NCBI RefSeq assembly: GCF_002754195.1
Contig: NZ_PEEU01000001.1
Coordinates: 5,270,001-5,334,000 of the forward strand
Direction: 5' to 3'
Length of the DNA: 64,000 bases
Source: Flavobacterium sp. 9
GTDB taxonomy: Bacteria; Bacteroidota; Bacteroidia; Flavobacteriales; Flavobacteriaceae
Within the stretch, counting starts at the first letter, position 1. Each line of letters opens with the position of its first letter. Under the pieces are notes generated by a model, which saw only the letters and a program-made list of their open reading frames with translations, was not told the DNA's origin and did not search any database. Both the position numbers and the translations under genes were made by a program. Positions 31,922 through 41,524 of the stretch are shown here, piece after piece.

Positions 31922-34372
31922 ATGTTTTTTGTCGAAGTCGTTTTACCACTTTCCCTAGCCAAAACTTTTACTTATCGTATTTCAGAGGCCGAATTTCATT
32001 TCATTAAAAAAGGAATGCGCGTTGCGGTGCCTTTTGGAAAAAGTAAAATATATACAGCATTGGTGATTGATATGCATCAAAATGAACCGAGTTTATATGA
32101 TGCTAAAGAAATTCATCAAATACTGGACGAAAAACCTATTGCAACCGAAACTCAGATTAAACACTGGCTTTGGGTTGCAAATTATTATATGTGCGGAATT
32201 GGCGATGTATATCGAGGCGCTTTTCCTAGTGGATTATTGCTTGAAAGTGAAACCGTTATTTCGCATAAAGTTGATGTTGTTGTAAATGAAAATGAACTTT
32301 CTGATGAAGAATTTTTGGTTTACGAAGCTCTACAACATCAAAGCTCTCTTAAAGTTCAGGAGATTATTTCGATATTAAATAAGAAAAATATTCTTCCGAC
32401 GCTACAAAAAATGATTGCTAAAGATATCATTGTTTTAGAAGAAGAAATTAAGGAAGGTTATAAGCCTAAGTTGGTTCGGTATGTAAAATTGCATGCAAAA
32501 TATGAATCCGATAATGGCCTAGGAGAATTGCTGGAAGTACTGAAAAGCGCTAATAAACAAAAAGAAATTGTTTTGGCATATTTTCAAATCATGGCTTCTG
32601 AAAAGAAACCAATTACGGTAAAAAAACTTGTTGAGGTTTCAAATTCAACTTCGGCGACTGTAAAAGCTTTGATTGATAAAGAAATTTTTGAAGAATATCT
32701 TTTACAGCAGGATCGCGTTTCTTTTACTGGTGAAGCTTCAGAAAAACAATTACTTTTAAGTGAAGCTCAGGAAAATGCTTTTACAGCAATTAAAAATAGT
32801 CTTTTAGAAAAAGAAGTTTGTTTGCTTCATGGCGTAACGTCAAGCGGAAAAACAGAAATTTATATCAAACTAATTGTGGAATATTTAGCAACAGGAAAAC
32901 AAGTTTTGTATTTGTTGCCTGAAATTGCTTTAACAACACAATTGGTTTCGCGTTTGCGACTTCATTTTGGAGATAAAGTTGCAGTTTTTCATTCTAAATA
33001 CAGCAATAATGAAAGAGTAGAGGTTTGGAAACAAACACTTGAAAATTCAGAAAAAGCGCAGATTGTAATAGGAGCGAGGTCGGCTTTGTTTTTGCCATTT
33101 AGTAATTTAGGATTGTTGATTGTTGACGAAGAACACGAACAGACTTTTAAACAATCAGATCCTGCGCCGCGTTATCATGCGCGAGATTCTGCTATTGTTT
33201 TGGCTAATTTTCATAATGCAAAAGTTCTTTTGGGATCTGCAACGCCAAGTATTGAAACCTATTTTAATACACAAACAGATAAGTATGGTTTGGTGTCGCT
33301 TACGGAACGTTATAATAATGTTCGAATGCCGGATATTGTTTTGGTTGATTTGAAAGACAAACATTTCAGAAAACGAATGACCGGACATTTTAGTGATGTT
33401 TTAATCGAAGAAATTACAGAAGCTTTGTCTTTAGGCGAACAAGTGATTTTGTTTCAAAACAGACGTGGATTTTCGCCAATAATAGAATGTATGACTTGTG
33501 GTCACGTTCCGCATTGTCAGCAATGCGATGTGAGTTTGACTTTTCATAAACATAAAAATCAATTGCGTTGTCATTATTGTGGTTATTCGATTGCAAAACC
33601 TACGCATTGTCATAGTTGTTCAAGTATTGATTTAACGACAAAAGGTTTTGGTACAGAACAAATTGAACAAGAATTAATGTCTCTTTTTCCGAAGGCTAAA
33701 ACCGGAAGAATGGATCAGGATACGACTCGTGGGAAATATGGTTTTGAAAAGATTATTGATTCTTTTAAAAACCGTGAGATTGATATTTTGGTTGGAACTC
33801 AAATGCTTGCCAAAGGTTTGGATTTTGATAATGTAAGTTTGGTTGGAATCATGAATGCGGATAATATGTTGCATCATCCGGATTTTAGGGCTTTTGAGCG
33901 CAGTTTTCAAATGATGACACAAGTTGCAGGAAGAGCTGGAAGGTCAGAAAAACAAGGGAAAGTTGTAATTCAGACTTATAATCCAAATCACAATACAATT
34001 CAGCAAGTTACAATGCATAATTATATAGGTATGTATAAGGAGCAGTTGTACGACCGTCAAATCTATAGATATCCGCCTTATTTCAGAATCATAAAACTGA
34101 CTTTGAAACATAGAGAATTTGAAAAATTAAAAGAAGGTTCAATGTGGTTATACCAAGTTTTGAGTCAGAACTTGGGGATTCCGGTTTTAGGACCTGAAGA
34201 ACCTGCAATTAGCAGAATCAGAAATGAATACATCAGAACCATTCTGATTAAGATTCCGCAGAATATGCCATTAGCGGGCACAAAAAAAACTATCCAGAAA
34301 ATGTTGAATAGTTTTGAGGCTGTTGCTCAATACAGAGCTATAAAGGTAATTGCCAATGTCGATTTTTATTAA
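31922..34372 (+). CDS. priA: Primosomal protein N' (replication restart helicase)
   Basis: 816 residues. PriA recognises stalled forks and reloads the replicative helicase. The N-terminal DNA-binding domain starts MFFVEVVLPLSLAKTFTYRI. Helicase motifs follow: LHGVTSSGKTEIYIKLI (Walker A), LLIVDEEHEQTFK (DEEH box), GSATPS, and FQNRRGFSPI. The zinc-binding block contains CMTCGHVPHCQQC and CHYCGYSIAKPTHCHSC, with all eight cysteines. VAGRAGRSEKQGKV (motif VI) and a C-terminal domain with DRQIYRYPPYFRII complete it. It meets the LytTR gene tail to tail with 1 bp between the stops. Confidence 0.97.
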   Translation: MFFVEVVLPLSLAKTFTYRISEAEFHFIKKGMRVAVPFGKSKIYTALVIDMHQNEPSLYDAKEIHQILDEKPIATETQIKHWLWVANYYMCGIGDVYRGAFPSGLLLESETVISHKVDVVVNENELSDEEFLVYEALQHQSSLKVQEIISILNKKNILPTLQKMIAKDIIVLEEEIKEGYKPKLVRYVKLHAKYESDNGLGELLEVLKSANKQKEIVLAYFQIMASEKKPITVKKLVEVSNSTSATVKALIDKEIFEEYLLQQDRVSFTGEASEKQLLLSEAQENAFTAIKNSLLEKEVCLLHGVTSSGKTEIYIKLIVEYLATGKQVLYLLPEIALTTQLVSRLRLHFGDKVAVFHSKYSNNERVEVWKQTLENSEKAQIVIGARSALFLPFSNLGLLIVDEEHEQTFKQSDPAPRYHARDSAIVLANFHNAKVLLGSATPSIETYFNTQTDKYGLVSLTERYNNVRMPDIVLVDLKDKHFRKRMTGHFSDVLIEEITEALSLGEQVILFQNRRGFSPIIECMTCGHVPHCQQCDVSLTFHKHKNQLRCHYCGYSIAKPTHCHSCSSIDLTTKGFGTEQIEQELMSLFPKAKTGRMDQDTTRGKYGFEKIIDSFKNREIDILVGTQMLAKGLDFDNVSLVGIMNADNMLHHPDFRAFERSFQMMTQVAGRAGRSEKQGKVVIQTYNPNHNTIQQVTMHNYIGMYKEQLYDRQIYRYPPYFRIIKLTLKHREFEKLKEGSMWLYQVLSQNLGIPVLGPEEPAISRIRNEYIRTILIKIPQNMPLAGTKKTIQKMLNSFEAVAQYRAIKVIANVDFY

Positions 34373-34373
34373 A

Positions 34374-35072
34374 TTATGACGATGTTGACAATGCTTTTAC
34401 TAAATCTTCTTTTTTGTTTCGGCTAAGCGGAATTTTGGTAATACCAATTTCAGCAAATTTACTGTTAAAGCGTTCTACTTTGTCAATATTGATAATGTAG
34501 GACTTGTGTACGCGTATAAATTTGTCTTTTGAAAGATCATTTTCAAAAGATTTCATTGTTGAAAGTACCAGATTGCTGTCGTCTTCCGTAACCACTCTTA
34601 CATAATCTCCAAAAGCTTCAATCCATTTGATTTTTGCAGTGAAAATTTTAAGTTTTTTAAGGTTACTTTTGATAAATATATGCTCGCCTTCTTCTTCTTT
34701 TACCTCTTTTTTAAGTAAATGCATGTCTATTGCTCTTTTTACAGAAGCGTTAAATCGATCTACCGCAATAGGTTTTTGCAGATAATCGGTCGCATCATAG
34801 TCAAAAGCTTTCAAAGCATACTCAGCTTTAGAAGTGATAAATATAATTTGCGGTTTTGATTTTAATCCATCAAGGAAGTCAAAACCATTGATAACAGGCA
34901 TTTCAATATCTAGAAATATTAAATCGATATTATTTAGAGAGATACAACTTTTTGCTTCTATTGCATTAGAAAAGTCCCCGATTAAGTGCAAACCTGGGTG
35001 ATTATTAACTAATTTTGCAATAATTGTCCTCTGTATAGAACTATCATCTACAACAACACAGTTTAGTTTCAT
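34374..35072 (-). CDS. LytTR-family response regulator
   Basis: 232 residues. The receiver domain has acidic VVVDDS, the phosphorylation Asp in LIFLDIEMP (Asp55), the Thr/Ser switch and Lys in FITSKAEYA, and a typical LQKPIAVDRF end. The LytTR DNA-binding domain begins about residue 130 (HIFIKSNLKKLKIFTAKIKWIEAFGDYVRV, then MKSFENDLSKDKFIRVHKSYIINIDKVERF and IPLSRNKKEDL). Such regulators bind paired direct-repeat sites upstream of target genes. No sensor kinase lies beside it, so it is an orphan here. It sits on the opposite strand to the rpsF operon. Confidence 0.93.
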   Translation of the reverse strand: MKLNCVVVDDSSIQRTIIAKLVNNHPGLHLIGDFSNAIEAKSCISLNNIDLIFLDIEMPVINGFDFLDGLKSKPQIIFITSKAEYALKAFDYDATDYLQKPIAVDRFNASVKRAIDMHLLKKEVKEEEGEHIFIKSNLKKLKIFTAKIKWIEAFGDYVRVVTEDDSNLVLSTMKSFENDLSKDKFIRVHKSYIINIDKVERFNSKFAEIGITKIPLSRNKKEDLVKALSTSS

Positions 35073-35188
35073 AACATTTAAATTTAGAATAAATTCAGGA
35101 TAGCAGTAGTAAATGTATTATTTTTTTGTAAAAAAAACTAGAGTGAGCGTGTATTTTTTGCATTACGACGAATAAAAGTAAAAAAGTG

Positions 35189-35218
35189 TTGTATATTTAA
35201 ATTTAATGGTTACTTTTG
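35189..35218 (+). promoter_or_regulatory. Promoter of rpsF-rpsR-rplI
   Basis: TTG (35189-35191), 19-nt spacer, TACTTTTG (35211-35218), the exact Bacteroidota -33/-7 consensus. The start codon is 31 bp downstream, too close for an extended S6:S18-binding leader. Confidence 0.75.
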
Positions 35219-35249
35219 CACCCAATTTTAACAAATAAATATTGTATTT

Positions 35250-35591
35250 ATGAATCATTATGAAACTGTTTTCATTTTAAATCCCGTTTTATCTGAGGTT
35301 CAGGTGAAGGAAACAGTAACGAAATTTGAAGAATTTCTTACTAGTAGAGGAGCTGAAATGGTATGGAAAGAGGATTGGGGTCTGAAAAAAATGGCTTACG
35401 AAATCCAAAACAAAAAAAGTGGTTTTTACCATTTATTCGAATTCAAAGTAGCAGGAGAAGTTCTTATTGCTTTTGAAACTGAATTTAGACGTGACGAAAG
35501 AGTTATGCGTTTCTTAACTGTAAGTTTAGACAAACATGCTATTTCATGGGCGGAGAGAAGAAGAGCTAAATTAAAATCTACTAAAGCGTAA
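35250..35591 (+). CDS. rpsF: 30S ribosomal protein S6
   Basis: 113 residues, with [54 protein letters not shown] and [16 protein letters not shown], all typical of bS6. It binds 16S rRNA together with S18. It is the first gene of the rpsF-rpsR-rplI operon, with no ssb or priB gene between the two ribosomal genes, unlike in Firmicutes or enterics but usual in Bacteroidota. Confidence 0.98.
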   Translation: MNHYETVFILNPVLSEVQVKETVTKFEEFLTSRGAEMVWKEDWGLKKMAYEIQNKKSGFYHLFEFKVAGEVLIAFETEFRRDERVMRFLTVSLDKHAISWAERRRAKLKSTKA

Positions 35592-35596
35592 TTATT

Positions 35597-35893
35597 ATGT
35601 CTACAATTGAGCAATCTGCAAAAGGAAAAAAAGACGGAGATATCAGATATTTAACGCCTTTAAACATTGAAACTAACAAAACTAAAAAGTACTGTCGTTT
35701 CAAAAAATCAGGAATCAAATATATCGATTATAAAGATGCTGATTTCTTATTGAAATTCGTTAATGAGCAAGGAAAAATTCTTCCTCGTCGTTTAACTGGA
35801 ACTTCATTAAAATACCAAAGAAAAGTTTCTGTAGCTGTAAAAAGAGCTCGTCACTTAGCTTTAATGCCATACGTGGCCGATTTATTAAAATAA
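35597..35893 (+). CDS. rpsR: 30S ribosomal protein S18
   Basis: 98 residues. Landmarks are [77 protein letters not shown], a textbook bS18. It forms the S6:S18 pair on the 30S platform. It starts 5 bp after rpsF stops. Confidence 0.98.
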
Positions 35894-35911
35894 TTAAAAA
35901 CTCTAGTCGCT

Positions 35912-35932
35912 GGTTTCTGTTAAATCAGAACC
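35912..35932 (+). promoter_or_regulatory. Small hairpin between rpsR and rplI
   Basis: GGTTTCTG TTAAAT CAGAACC pairs with one bulge and has no T-run. It could be an RNA element modulating rplI translation or a processing site; no known family recognised. Confidence 0.3.
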
Positions 35933-35959
35933 TAACTTCTAAAATATAAGGACAACAAC

Positions 35960-36400
35960 ATGGAACTTATTTTAAAACAAGACGTACAAAACTTAGGATT
36001 TAAAGATGATGTAGTATCTGTAAAACCTGGTTACGGTCGTAACTTTTTAATTCCTCAAGGTTTTGCTGCTTTAGCAACTCCTTCTGCTAAAAAAGTTTTA
36101 GCTGAAAACCTAAAACAAAGAGCACATAAAGAAGCTAAAGTTGTTGCTGATGCTAAAGCATTAGCTGAAACACTTAAAGCTCTTGAAATTAAACTTACTG
36201 CAAAAGCTGGTGGAGAGAAACTTTTTGGTTCTATCACAAACATCGACATTGCTGAAGCTTTAGAGAAATCAGGTAACGCTATTGATAGAAAATTCATCAC
36301 TAGTGGTATCGTAAAACGTACAGGAAAATATTCTGCTAGCATCCGTTTACACAGAGATGTTATCGTTGACTTACCATACGAGATTATCGCTGAAAAATAA
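35960..36400 (+). CDS. rplI: 50S ribosomal protein L9
   Basis: 146 residues. The N-terminal domain MELILKQDVQNLGFKDDVVSVKPGYGRNFLIPQGFA, a long helix rich in Ala and Lys (KKVLAENLKQRAHKEAKVV), and a C-terminal domain GEKLFGSITNIDIAEAL show a complete bL9. An AAGGA sits about 8 bp before the ATG. It ends the operon, followed by a strong terminator. Confidence 0.98.
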   Translation: MELILKQDVQNLGFKDDVVSVKPGYGRNFLIPQGFAALATPSAKKVLAENLKQRAHKEAKVVADAKALAETLKALEIKLTAKAGGEKLFGSITNIDIAEALEKSGNAIDRKFITSGIVKRTGKYSASIRLHRDVIVDLPYEIIAEK

Positions 36401-36429
36401 CATTTTGTTAACTTCTTGTTAATAAAATA

Positions 36430-36461
36430 TAAAAACCACTCTTAGGAGTGGTTTTTTTTTG
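36430..36461 (+). terminator. Terminator of the rpsF-rpsR-rplI operon
   Basis: AAAACCACTC TTAG GAGTGGTTTT hairpin followed by a run of T. Confidence 0.9.
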
Positions 36462-36463
36462 TC

Positions 36464-36471
36464 TAATTTTG
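36464..36471 (+). promoter_or_regulatory. Putative -7 box of the TonB-receptor gene
   Basis: TAATTTTG directly after the ribosomal operon terminator, 29 bp before the ATG at 36501. Confidence 0.45.
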
Positions 36472-36500
36472 ATTTAACCAACTAATTCAAAATCAGCAAA

Positions 36501-39500
36501 ATGAGAAAAAACCTTGCATTATTATTGTGTTTGTTTGCATTAACCGTCGTTACTGGGCAAACAACGACTTCGAGTATTAAGGGTATTGTAAAAAGTTCAT
36601 CAAACGAGCTATTGCCGGGCGCTTCTATTTTGGCAGTTCATACCCCAACAGGAACTAAATATTCAGCTGTATCTAATGAAGATGGAAGATTCAGTATTTT
36701 GAATATGAGAATTGGAGGTCCGTATAAAATTACGGTGACTTTTGTAGGGTTTCAAAACCAGGAATATAATGACATCAATCTTGATTTAGGGAAGCCTTTT
36801 AATCTTGCGGTTCAATTAGAAGATGCAAGTCAGGCTTTGGAAGAAGTTAAAATTGTTTCTAAAGACAAGGTTTTTAAAAGTGGAAAAACCGGAGCAGAAA
36901 CTACAATTGGAAGACGAGAATTAACGGCATTGCCAACTATTTCGAGATCGGCTGAAGATTTTACCCGTTTAGAGCCAACTGCGAGTGGAGGTTCATTTGG
37001 AGGTAGAAATGATCAGTATAATAATTATTCTTTGAATGGAGCAGTTTTTAATAATCCTTTCGGATTAGACGCTGCAACTCCGGGTGGTCAAACTGGTGCT
37101 CAGCCAATATCATTGGATGCGATCGAGCAAATTCAAGTTGCAACTGCACCTTATGATGTTACGTTGTCTGGTTTTACGGGAGCTTCTGTTAATGCGGTTA
37201 CAAAATCAGGAACAAATGAGTTTCATGGTACTGCTTATGTATTTTACAGAGATCAGGATTTAACGGGAAATAAAATTAAAGGCGAAAAAATATTTGTACC
37301 AACATTAGAACAAACTCAGGCAGGTTTTAGTTTAGGTGCGCCAATTATTAAGGATAAATTATTCATTTTCGGAAACTTTGAAATTGACAGAAGAAGTGAT
37401 TTAGGATCTAATTTCGTAGCAAATAATAATGATGGAGTTACGGGAATTAATGAATCCAGAGTTATGGAGTCTGATTTGATTGCAGTTTCGAATGCTTTGA
37501 AGGGTTTAGGATATGACACTGGAGCTTATCAGGGTTTTATTCATGAATCGAATTCAAATAAAGGTATTATTAAAGTCGACTGGAATATTAATGATAATCA
37601 TAAACTTGCAGTTATTTATAATTTCCTTGATGCTTCAAAGGATAAACCGGCGCATCCAACGGCGCTTGGATTTAGAGGACCAAATGCTTCGATTTTGCAA
37701 TTTCAAAATTCGGGATATCAAATCAATAATAATTTAAGTTCCTTTTTGGCGGAGTTAAATTCAAAATTCAGCGAAGGCGTTTCGAATAAGTTACAGGCAG
37801 GATATTCTCATTTTAATGATTATAGAGTTCCGTTTTCGGTTCCGGCGCCTGTAATTACTATTCAGGATGGAGGAGGTTCTAATTATATTATTGCGGGTCA
37901 TGAGCCTTTTTCTATCAATAATACTTTAGATCAAAAAGTAATTCAAATTACAGACAATCTTACTTATACAGTTGGAAAACATGCATTTACTTTTGGAACT
38001 TCTTTCGAGAAATTCGGATTTAAAAACTCGTTTAACTTAGCGGGTTATGATAAATTCCGTAATCCTGATACTGATCCGGTGCCTTATTATGGTACATTTA
38101 GGCCTTATGCAAGTGTGACGGATTTTTTAGCGGATGCGGCTTTACCATTGGCTTCTAGTTCATTGAAGCAAAATTTTCAACAGGCGCAAAATGTTTTTAA
38201 TACTAAAAGTCAGTTTGAAGTTGGAACTGATGGAGGATGGAAACTGGCAGAATTAAATGTGGGACAATTGGCGTTTTATACACAAGATGATTTTAGTGTG
38301 AATGATAATTTCAAATTGTCTGTAGGTTTAAGAATTGATAAACCTTTGTATTTTAATACTGCCGATTTGATTCAGAAGTATATTGATACTGATAATGGAG
38401 GCGCTGGCAGAAATAATGATATTGATTATTATGATCCGCAAACGGGTAAGGCGGTTAAGTTGATTTCTACAGATTTACCAAGTGATAAGATTTTGTGGTC
38501 GCCTAGGATTGGTTTTAACTGGGATGTAAAAGGTGATGCGACTTCTCAGCTTCGTGGAGGATCGGGAATTTTTACCGGAAGAATCCCTTTTGTTTGGTTA
38601 GGAAATCAGGTAAGTGGTGCTGATGACAGCTTTTTGCAAATTATGGATCCGGATTATAAATGGCCACAGGTTTGGAGATCAAGTTTGGGTTATGATCACA
38701 GATTTAAAAGCAATTATATCGTGACGCTTGATTTTTCTTATAATAAAGATATTAATGCGGTACAGGTTCAAAACTGGGGATTAAAACCTCCAACGGGAAC
38801 TTTGGCTGGTGTAGATAACAGAGCGATTTATGTTGCGGCAGATCATGGAGTAAATAATGCTTATGTAATGACGAATTCGAATAAAGGAAGTGCTTTTAAT
38901 GCAACAGTTAAAGTGCAAAAGAATTTTGAAAATGGTTTGTATGCAAGTATTGCTTATAATTATTTAAAATCAAAAGACGTAAACTCTATTGAAGCTGAAA
39001 TTACTGGCGACGCTTTTGCATTTAATCCGGCTTTAGGAAATGTGAATAACGCTGTTCTTTCGAATTCTAAATACGGAGATAATCATCGTTTTATTGGTGT
39101 AGGTTCTAAAAAATGGAAATACGGAAGAGATAAATGGGCGACAACTGTTTCGGCTTTCTTTGAATATGCTCAGGGCGGACGTTTTAATTATACTTATGGT
39201 GGTGATATTAATGGTGATGGTTCTGCAGTAAATGATTTGATTTATATTCCAACAACTGCCGAAATTGCTTTAATGAATTTTAGTGCACCAGGACAAGGTG
39301 AGGCATTTGATAAATTTATTTCGCAAGATGATTATATGAAAAACAGAAGAGGGCAATATGCGGATCGTTACGGTGCTATATCGCCTTGGAGAGGAAGATG
39401 CGATCTTAAGCTTATGCAGGATTATAATTTCAAAGTTTCATCGGCATCAGAGAAAAAGAATACGATTCAGTTTAGTATCGATGTATTGAATTTTGGAAAT

Positions 39501-39680
39501 TTATTAAATTCAGATTGGGGAGTTGTTCAGGTACCAACGAGTGTTCAGCCAATTGGTGTGACAGTTGTTGGAAATACTCCGACGTATACATTCAATAATA
39601 CTCAAACTAAAACCTTTAGTTATGATGCGAGTTTAACATCAAGATGGCAGGCTCAATTTGGTATCAGATACATTTTTTAA
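36501..39680 (+). CDS. Oar-like TonB-dependent receptor with N-terminal carboxypeptidase-regulatory-like domain
   Basis: 1059 residues, signal peptide MRKNLALLLCLFALTVVTGQ. Next comes a CarboxypepD-reg-like beta-sandwich (IKGIVKSSSNELLPGASILAV, SAVSNEDGRFSILNMRIGGPYKITVTFVGF). A plug domain follows (LDAIEQIQVATAPYDVTLSGFTGASVNAVTKSGTNEFHGTAY), then a long beta-barrel with many aromatic strands ending in FGIRYIF. The plug and barrel are of the Oar type found across Bacteroidota and Myxococcus rather than the SusC type, and there is no SusD gene next door. The substrate is unknown. It is monocistronic with its own terminator. Confidence 0.93.
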   Translation: MRKNLALLLCLFALTVVTGQTTTSSIKGIVKSSSNELLPGASILAVHTPTGTKYSAVSNEDGRFSILNMRIGGPYKITVTFVGFQNQEYNDINLDLGKPFNLAVQLEDASQALEEVKIVSKDKVFKSGKTGAETTIGRRELTALPTISRSAEDFTRLEPTASGGSFGGRNDQYNNYSLNGAVFNNPFGLDAATPGGQTGAQPISLDAIEQIQVATAPYDVTLSGFTGASVNAVTKSGTNEFHGTAYVFYRDQDLTGNKIKGEKIFVPTLEQTQAGFSLGAPIIKDKLFIFGNFEIDRRSDLGSNFVANNNDGVTGINESRVMESDLIAVSNALKGLGYDTGAYQGFIHESNSNKGIIKVDWNINDNHKLAVIYNFLDASKDKPAHPTALGFRGPNASILQFQNSGYQINNNLSSFLAELNSKFSEGVSNKLQAGYSHFNDYRVPFSVPAPVITIQDGGGSNYIIAGHEPFSINNTLDQKVIQITDNLTYTVGKHAFTFGTSFEKFGFKNSFNLAGYDKFRNPDTDPVPYYGTFRPYASVTDFLADAALPLASSSLKQNFQQAQNVFNTKSQFEVGTDGGWKLAELNVGQLAFYTQDDFSVNDNFKLSVGLRIDKPLYFNTADLIQKYIDTDNGGAGRNNDIDYYDPQTGKAVKLISTDLPSDKILWSPRIGFNWDVKGDATSQLRGGSGIFTGRIPFVWLGNQVSGADDSFLQIMDPDYKWPQVWRSSLGYDHRFKSNYIVTLDFSYNKDINAVQVQNWGLKPPTGTLAGVDNRAIYVAADHGVNNAYVMTNSNKGSAFNATVKVQKNFENGLYASIAYNYLKSKDVNSIEAEITGDAFAFNPALGNVNNAVLSNSKYGDNHRFIGVGSKKWKYGRDKWATTVSAFFEYAQGGRFNYTYGGDINGDGSAVNDLIYIPTTAEIALMNFSAPGQGEAFDKFISQDDYMKNRRGQYADRYGAISPWRGRCDLKLMQDYNFKVSSASEKKNTIQFSIDVLNFGNLLNSDWGVVQVPTSVQPIGVTVVGNTPTYTFNNTQTKTFSYDASLTSRWQAQFGIRYIF

Positions 39681-39702
39681 TAAAGCAAAAAAAGTTATAA
39701 AT

Positions 39703-39733
39703 TTGCCCTCGCATTTGCGAGGGCTTTTTTTTG
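39703..39733 (+). terminator. Terminator of the TonB-receptor gene
   Basis: GCCCTCGCATTTGCGAGGGC hairpin followed by T8, 25 bp after the stop. Confidence 0.9.
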
Positions 39734-39788
39734 GATAATGAAATTTTATTCAGGCTCTTTTAAGAGTGTTTAAACGCAAAAATAAACA

Positions 39789-40262
39789 ATGAAATACGCA
39801 AGATTAACAAAAGAGCAATTTGATGAATTGCACGCAGAATTCGCTAGTTTTTTAGCTACTCAGGCAATTGATAAAGCAGAGTGGGATTCTCTTAAATTAA
39901 ATAAACCGGAAGTTGCAGAACAGGAGTTGGATGTTTTTTCAGATTTAATTTGGGAAGGTGTTTTGTCAAGAGCTGAATTTTTAGAGCATTTCTCTAAAAA
40001 TCATATCTTTTTGTTTCAATGTTTTGAGGAGCATGTTCAGTCAATAGTGCTGAAATCATTGGTTCCTGAAACAGATTTCTTAACGAAAGATGGTTTGCAA
40101 TGGCTGAGTGATAATATGTTTACTGAAAACATCGAAATGAAGGTTGGAAAAAAAGTATTTACAGAAGATAGAAATGCATCTATTTTTGAATTGATTCAGC
40201 AAGGAGCATTTTTAAGTGATGGACAATTATTTACTCAAATTAATACTATTATTGAGTCGTAA
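39789..40262 (+). CDS. DUF6495-like cytoplasmic protein
   Basis: 157 residues with no signal or membrane segment. It is acidic and mostly helical: MKYARLTKEQFDELHAEFASFLATQAIDKAEWDSLK, then VFSDLIWEGVLSRAEFLEHFSKNHIFLF and FELIQQGAFLSDGQLFTQI. I recall this family from Flavobacteriia as DUF6495; no function is known. It is flanked by terminators on both sides, so it is transcribed alone. Confidence 0.8.
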   Translation: MKYARLTKEQFDELHAEFASFLATQAIDKAEWDSLKLNKPEVAEQELDVFSDLIWEGVLSRAEFLEHFSKNHIFLFQCFEEHVQSIVLKSLVPETDFLTKDGLQWLSDNMFTENIEMKVGKKVFTEDRNASIFELIQQGAFLSDGQLFTQINTIIES

Positions 40263-40282
40263 TTTCCATTAAAAGATTTTTA

Positions 40283-40323
40283 AAAAGGTAAATGATTGAT
40301 ATTAAATTGTTTACCTTTTTTTT
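40283..40323 (+). terminator. Terminator of the DUF6495-like gene
   Basis: AAGGTAAA ... TTTACCTT arms around an A/T loop, followed by T8. Confidence 0.7.
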
Positions 40324-41342
40324 ATGTTTTTAACTTTTGTTTAGACTTTTATATTTTTTTTACCCCGTATTTATACCTGTTTTTTTTGAATTGTTTAAGA
40401 AATTCACATTTGCATATAAAAATGTAGGTTTTACTTTTCATTTCGGCTTTTTCACCTCAAATTCAATCGATTACGAATTTAAAAAAGTAGGTTTTTATTT
40501 ACTTTATTGAAATATTATGAAATATTTTGATTTTTTTTATGATAATCATAAGAGCTGTTATTGGCTTAAAACTATTGGTTTTTCTGATATTTTGTAGTTT
40601 TCATGGTATATCCATTTATGTTAAAATTAAAAACATAAGAATTTTACGCTTGTTTTGTAAGTTTGTTTTTTCTAATTTTAGGATAAGAAAGTTAAACAAA
40701 ATGTTTTTTTGTACTTTTTCAAAAACAATAAGAATGAAGTGATTTGATTACTTTTTATAAATTAATACAAATTACAGTTTTAATGTTTTTGCCGAGAAAT
40801 TTAAAGTTGAAAATGTTACTAATAATTTAATTAGTCTGCTTATGGAATTGACAATTACTTTCTTCATCAAGTTTGCATTAGGTATCCATATTATTTTAGC
40901 TTTATTTTTTATTCTTTGGAATAAGATTAAGTTTATTCCTAAACTTGATTTTACTTCTATAGTAAGTTATTTTCAAAAAGTTTTTCATTTTAAGATTTTT
41001 TCATTTCCAAAACCCAGTCGGTGTTTTAGTTAATGAATAGTATTATTGTGTTTAAAATTTTTTAAACTTACAAAATACTCTAATTGAAAAATAATGTATT
41101 CAATTTTTAGAATTTATTCTAAATAGACAAAATTTATAGACAGAGTAATCAACTTTCTATAGATATTGAATCATACTCTATATATTTTAATAGAATTCTC
41201 CCTCAGTTCTATCTAAACGTAAATTTTCTTTTATGAAAATTAAGCCTGCAACAAATCACTCCTCTTGGAAGCCTGATTCGGATCAGTATTCCTCAAAAGT
41301 TTCGAGTTATTATCTGTTTATTATAAATAGAAATAGCTCCTT

Positions 41343-41360
41343 AGTATACTTCGGTATACT
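41343..41360 (+). promoter_or_regulatory. Hairpin with cUUCGg tetraloop upstream of the giant adhesin gene
   Basis: AGTATAC TTCG GTATACT: a perfect 7-bp stem closed by C-G around UUCG, an exceptionally stable RNA tetraloop. There is no T-run directly after it, so it is not a standard terminator. Confidence 0.4.
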
Positions 41361-41524
41361 CAATACAACATGATTTTTTATTACGGAATTTAATTTATTA
41401 CCCTACTTGTCAGGGTTTTAAGTTGTGGTTTAACTAATTGAGTTTTAACGTTTTTTTGAATTGCCTAAGCATACGTGCTTATCGCAAGAGGTATTTTATT
41501 GTCCATTTTCTAATCTTCCAAATT

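Larger units (their letters stand above)
40263..41524. other. 1.26-kb gene-free stretch before the giant adhesin gene
   Basis: Very AT-rich. It contains the terminator of the DUF6495-like gene (40283-40323), no convincing gene, and a cUUCGg-capped hairpin (41343-41360). Short hydrophobic frames at 40527-40742 and 40842-41033, and a 46-codon frame at 41233-41373, lack start-site context and recognisable sequence. No TAnnTTTG promoter is evident upstream of 41525. The region may be a long 5' leader or a regulatory region for the adhesin. Confidence 0.6.

Noticed and set aside
35219..35249. S6:S18-binding leader upstream of rpsF
   Set aside because: The distance from the promoter to the start codon is too short for the usual structured leader and no CCG-bearing stem is seen.
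40527..41033. Two short hydrophobic reading frames (71 and 63 codons) before the adhesin gene
   Set aside because: They lie in extremely AT-rich DNA where Phe/Ile/Leu-rich frames arise by chance, have no promoter or ribosome-binding context, and show no family resemblance.
41233..41373. 46-codon frame starting MKIKPATNHSSW in the adhesin leader
   Set aside because: Composition looks slightly more protein-like than its neighbours, but there is no homology, no start-site context and it spans the cUUCGg hairpin.
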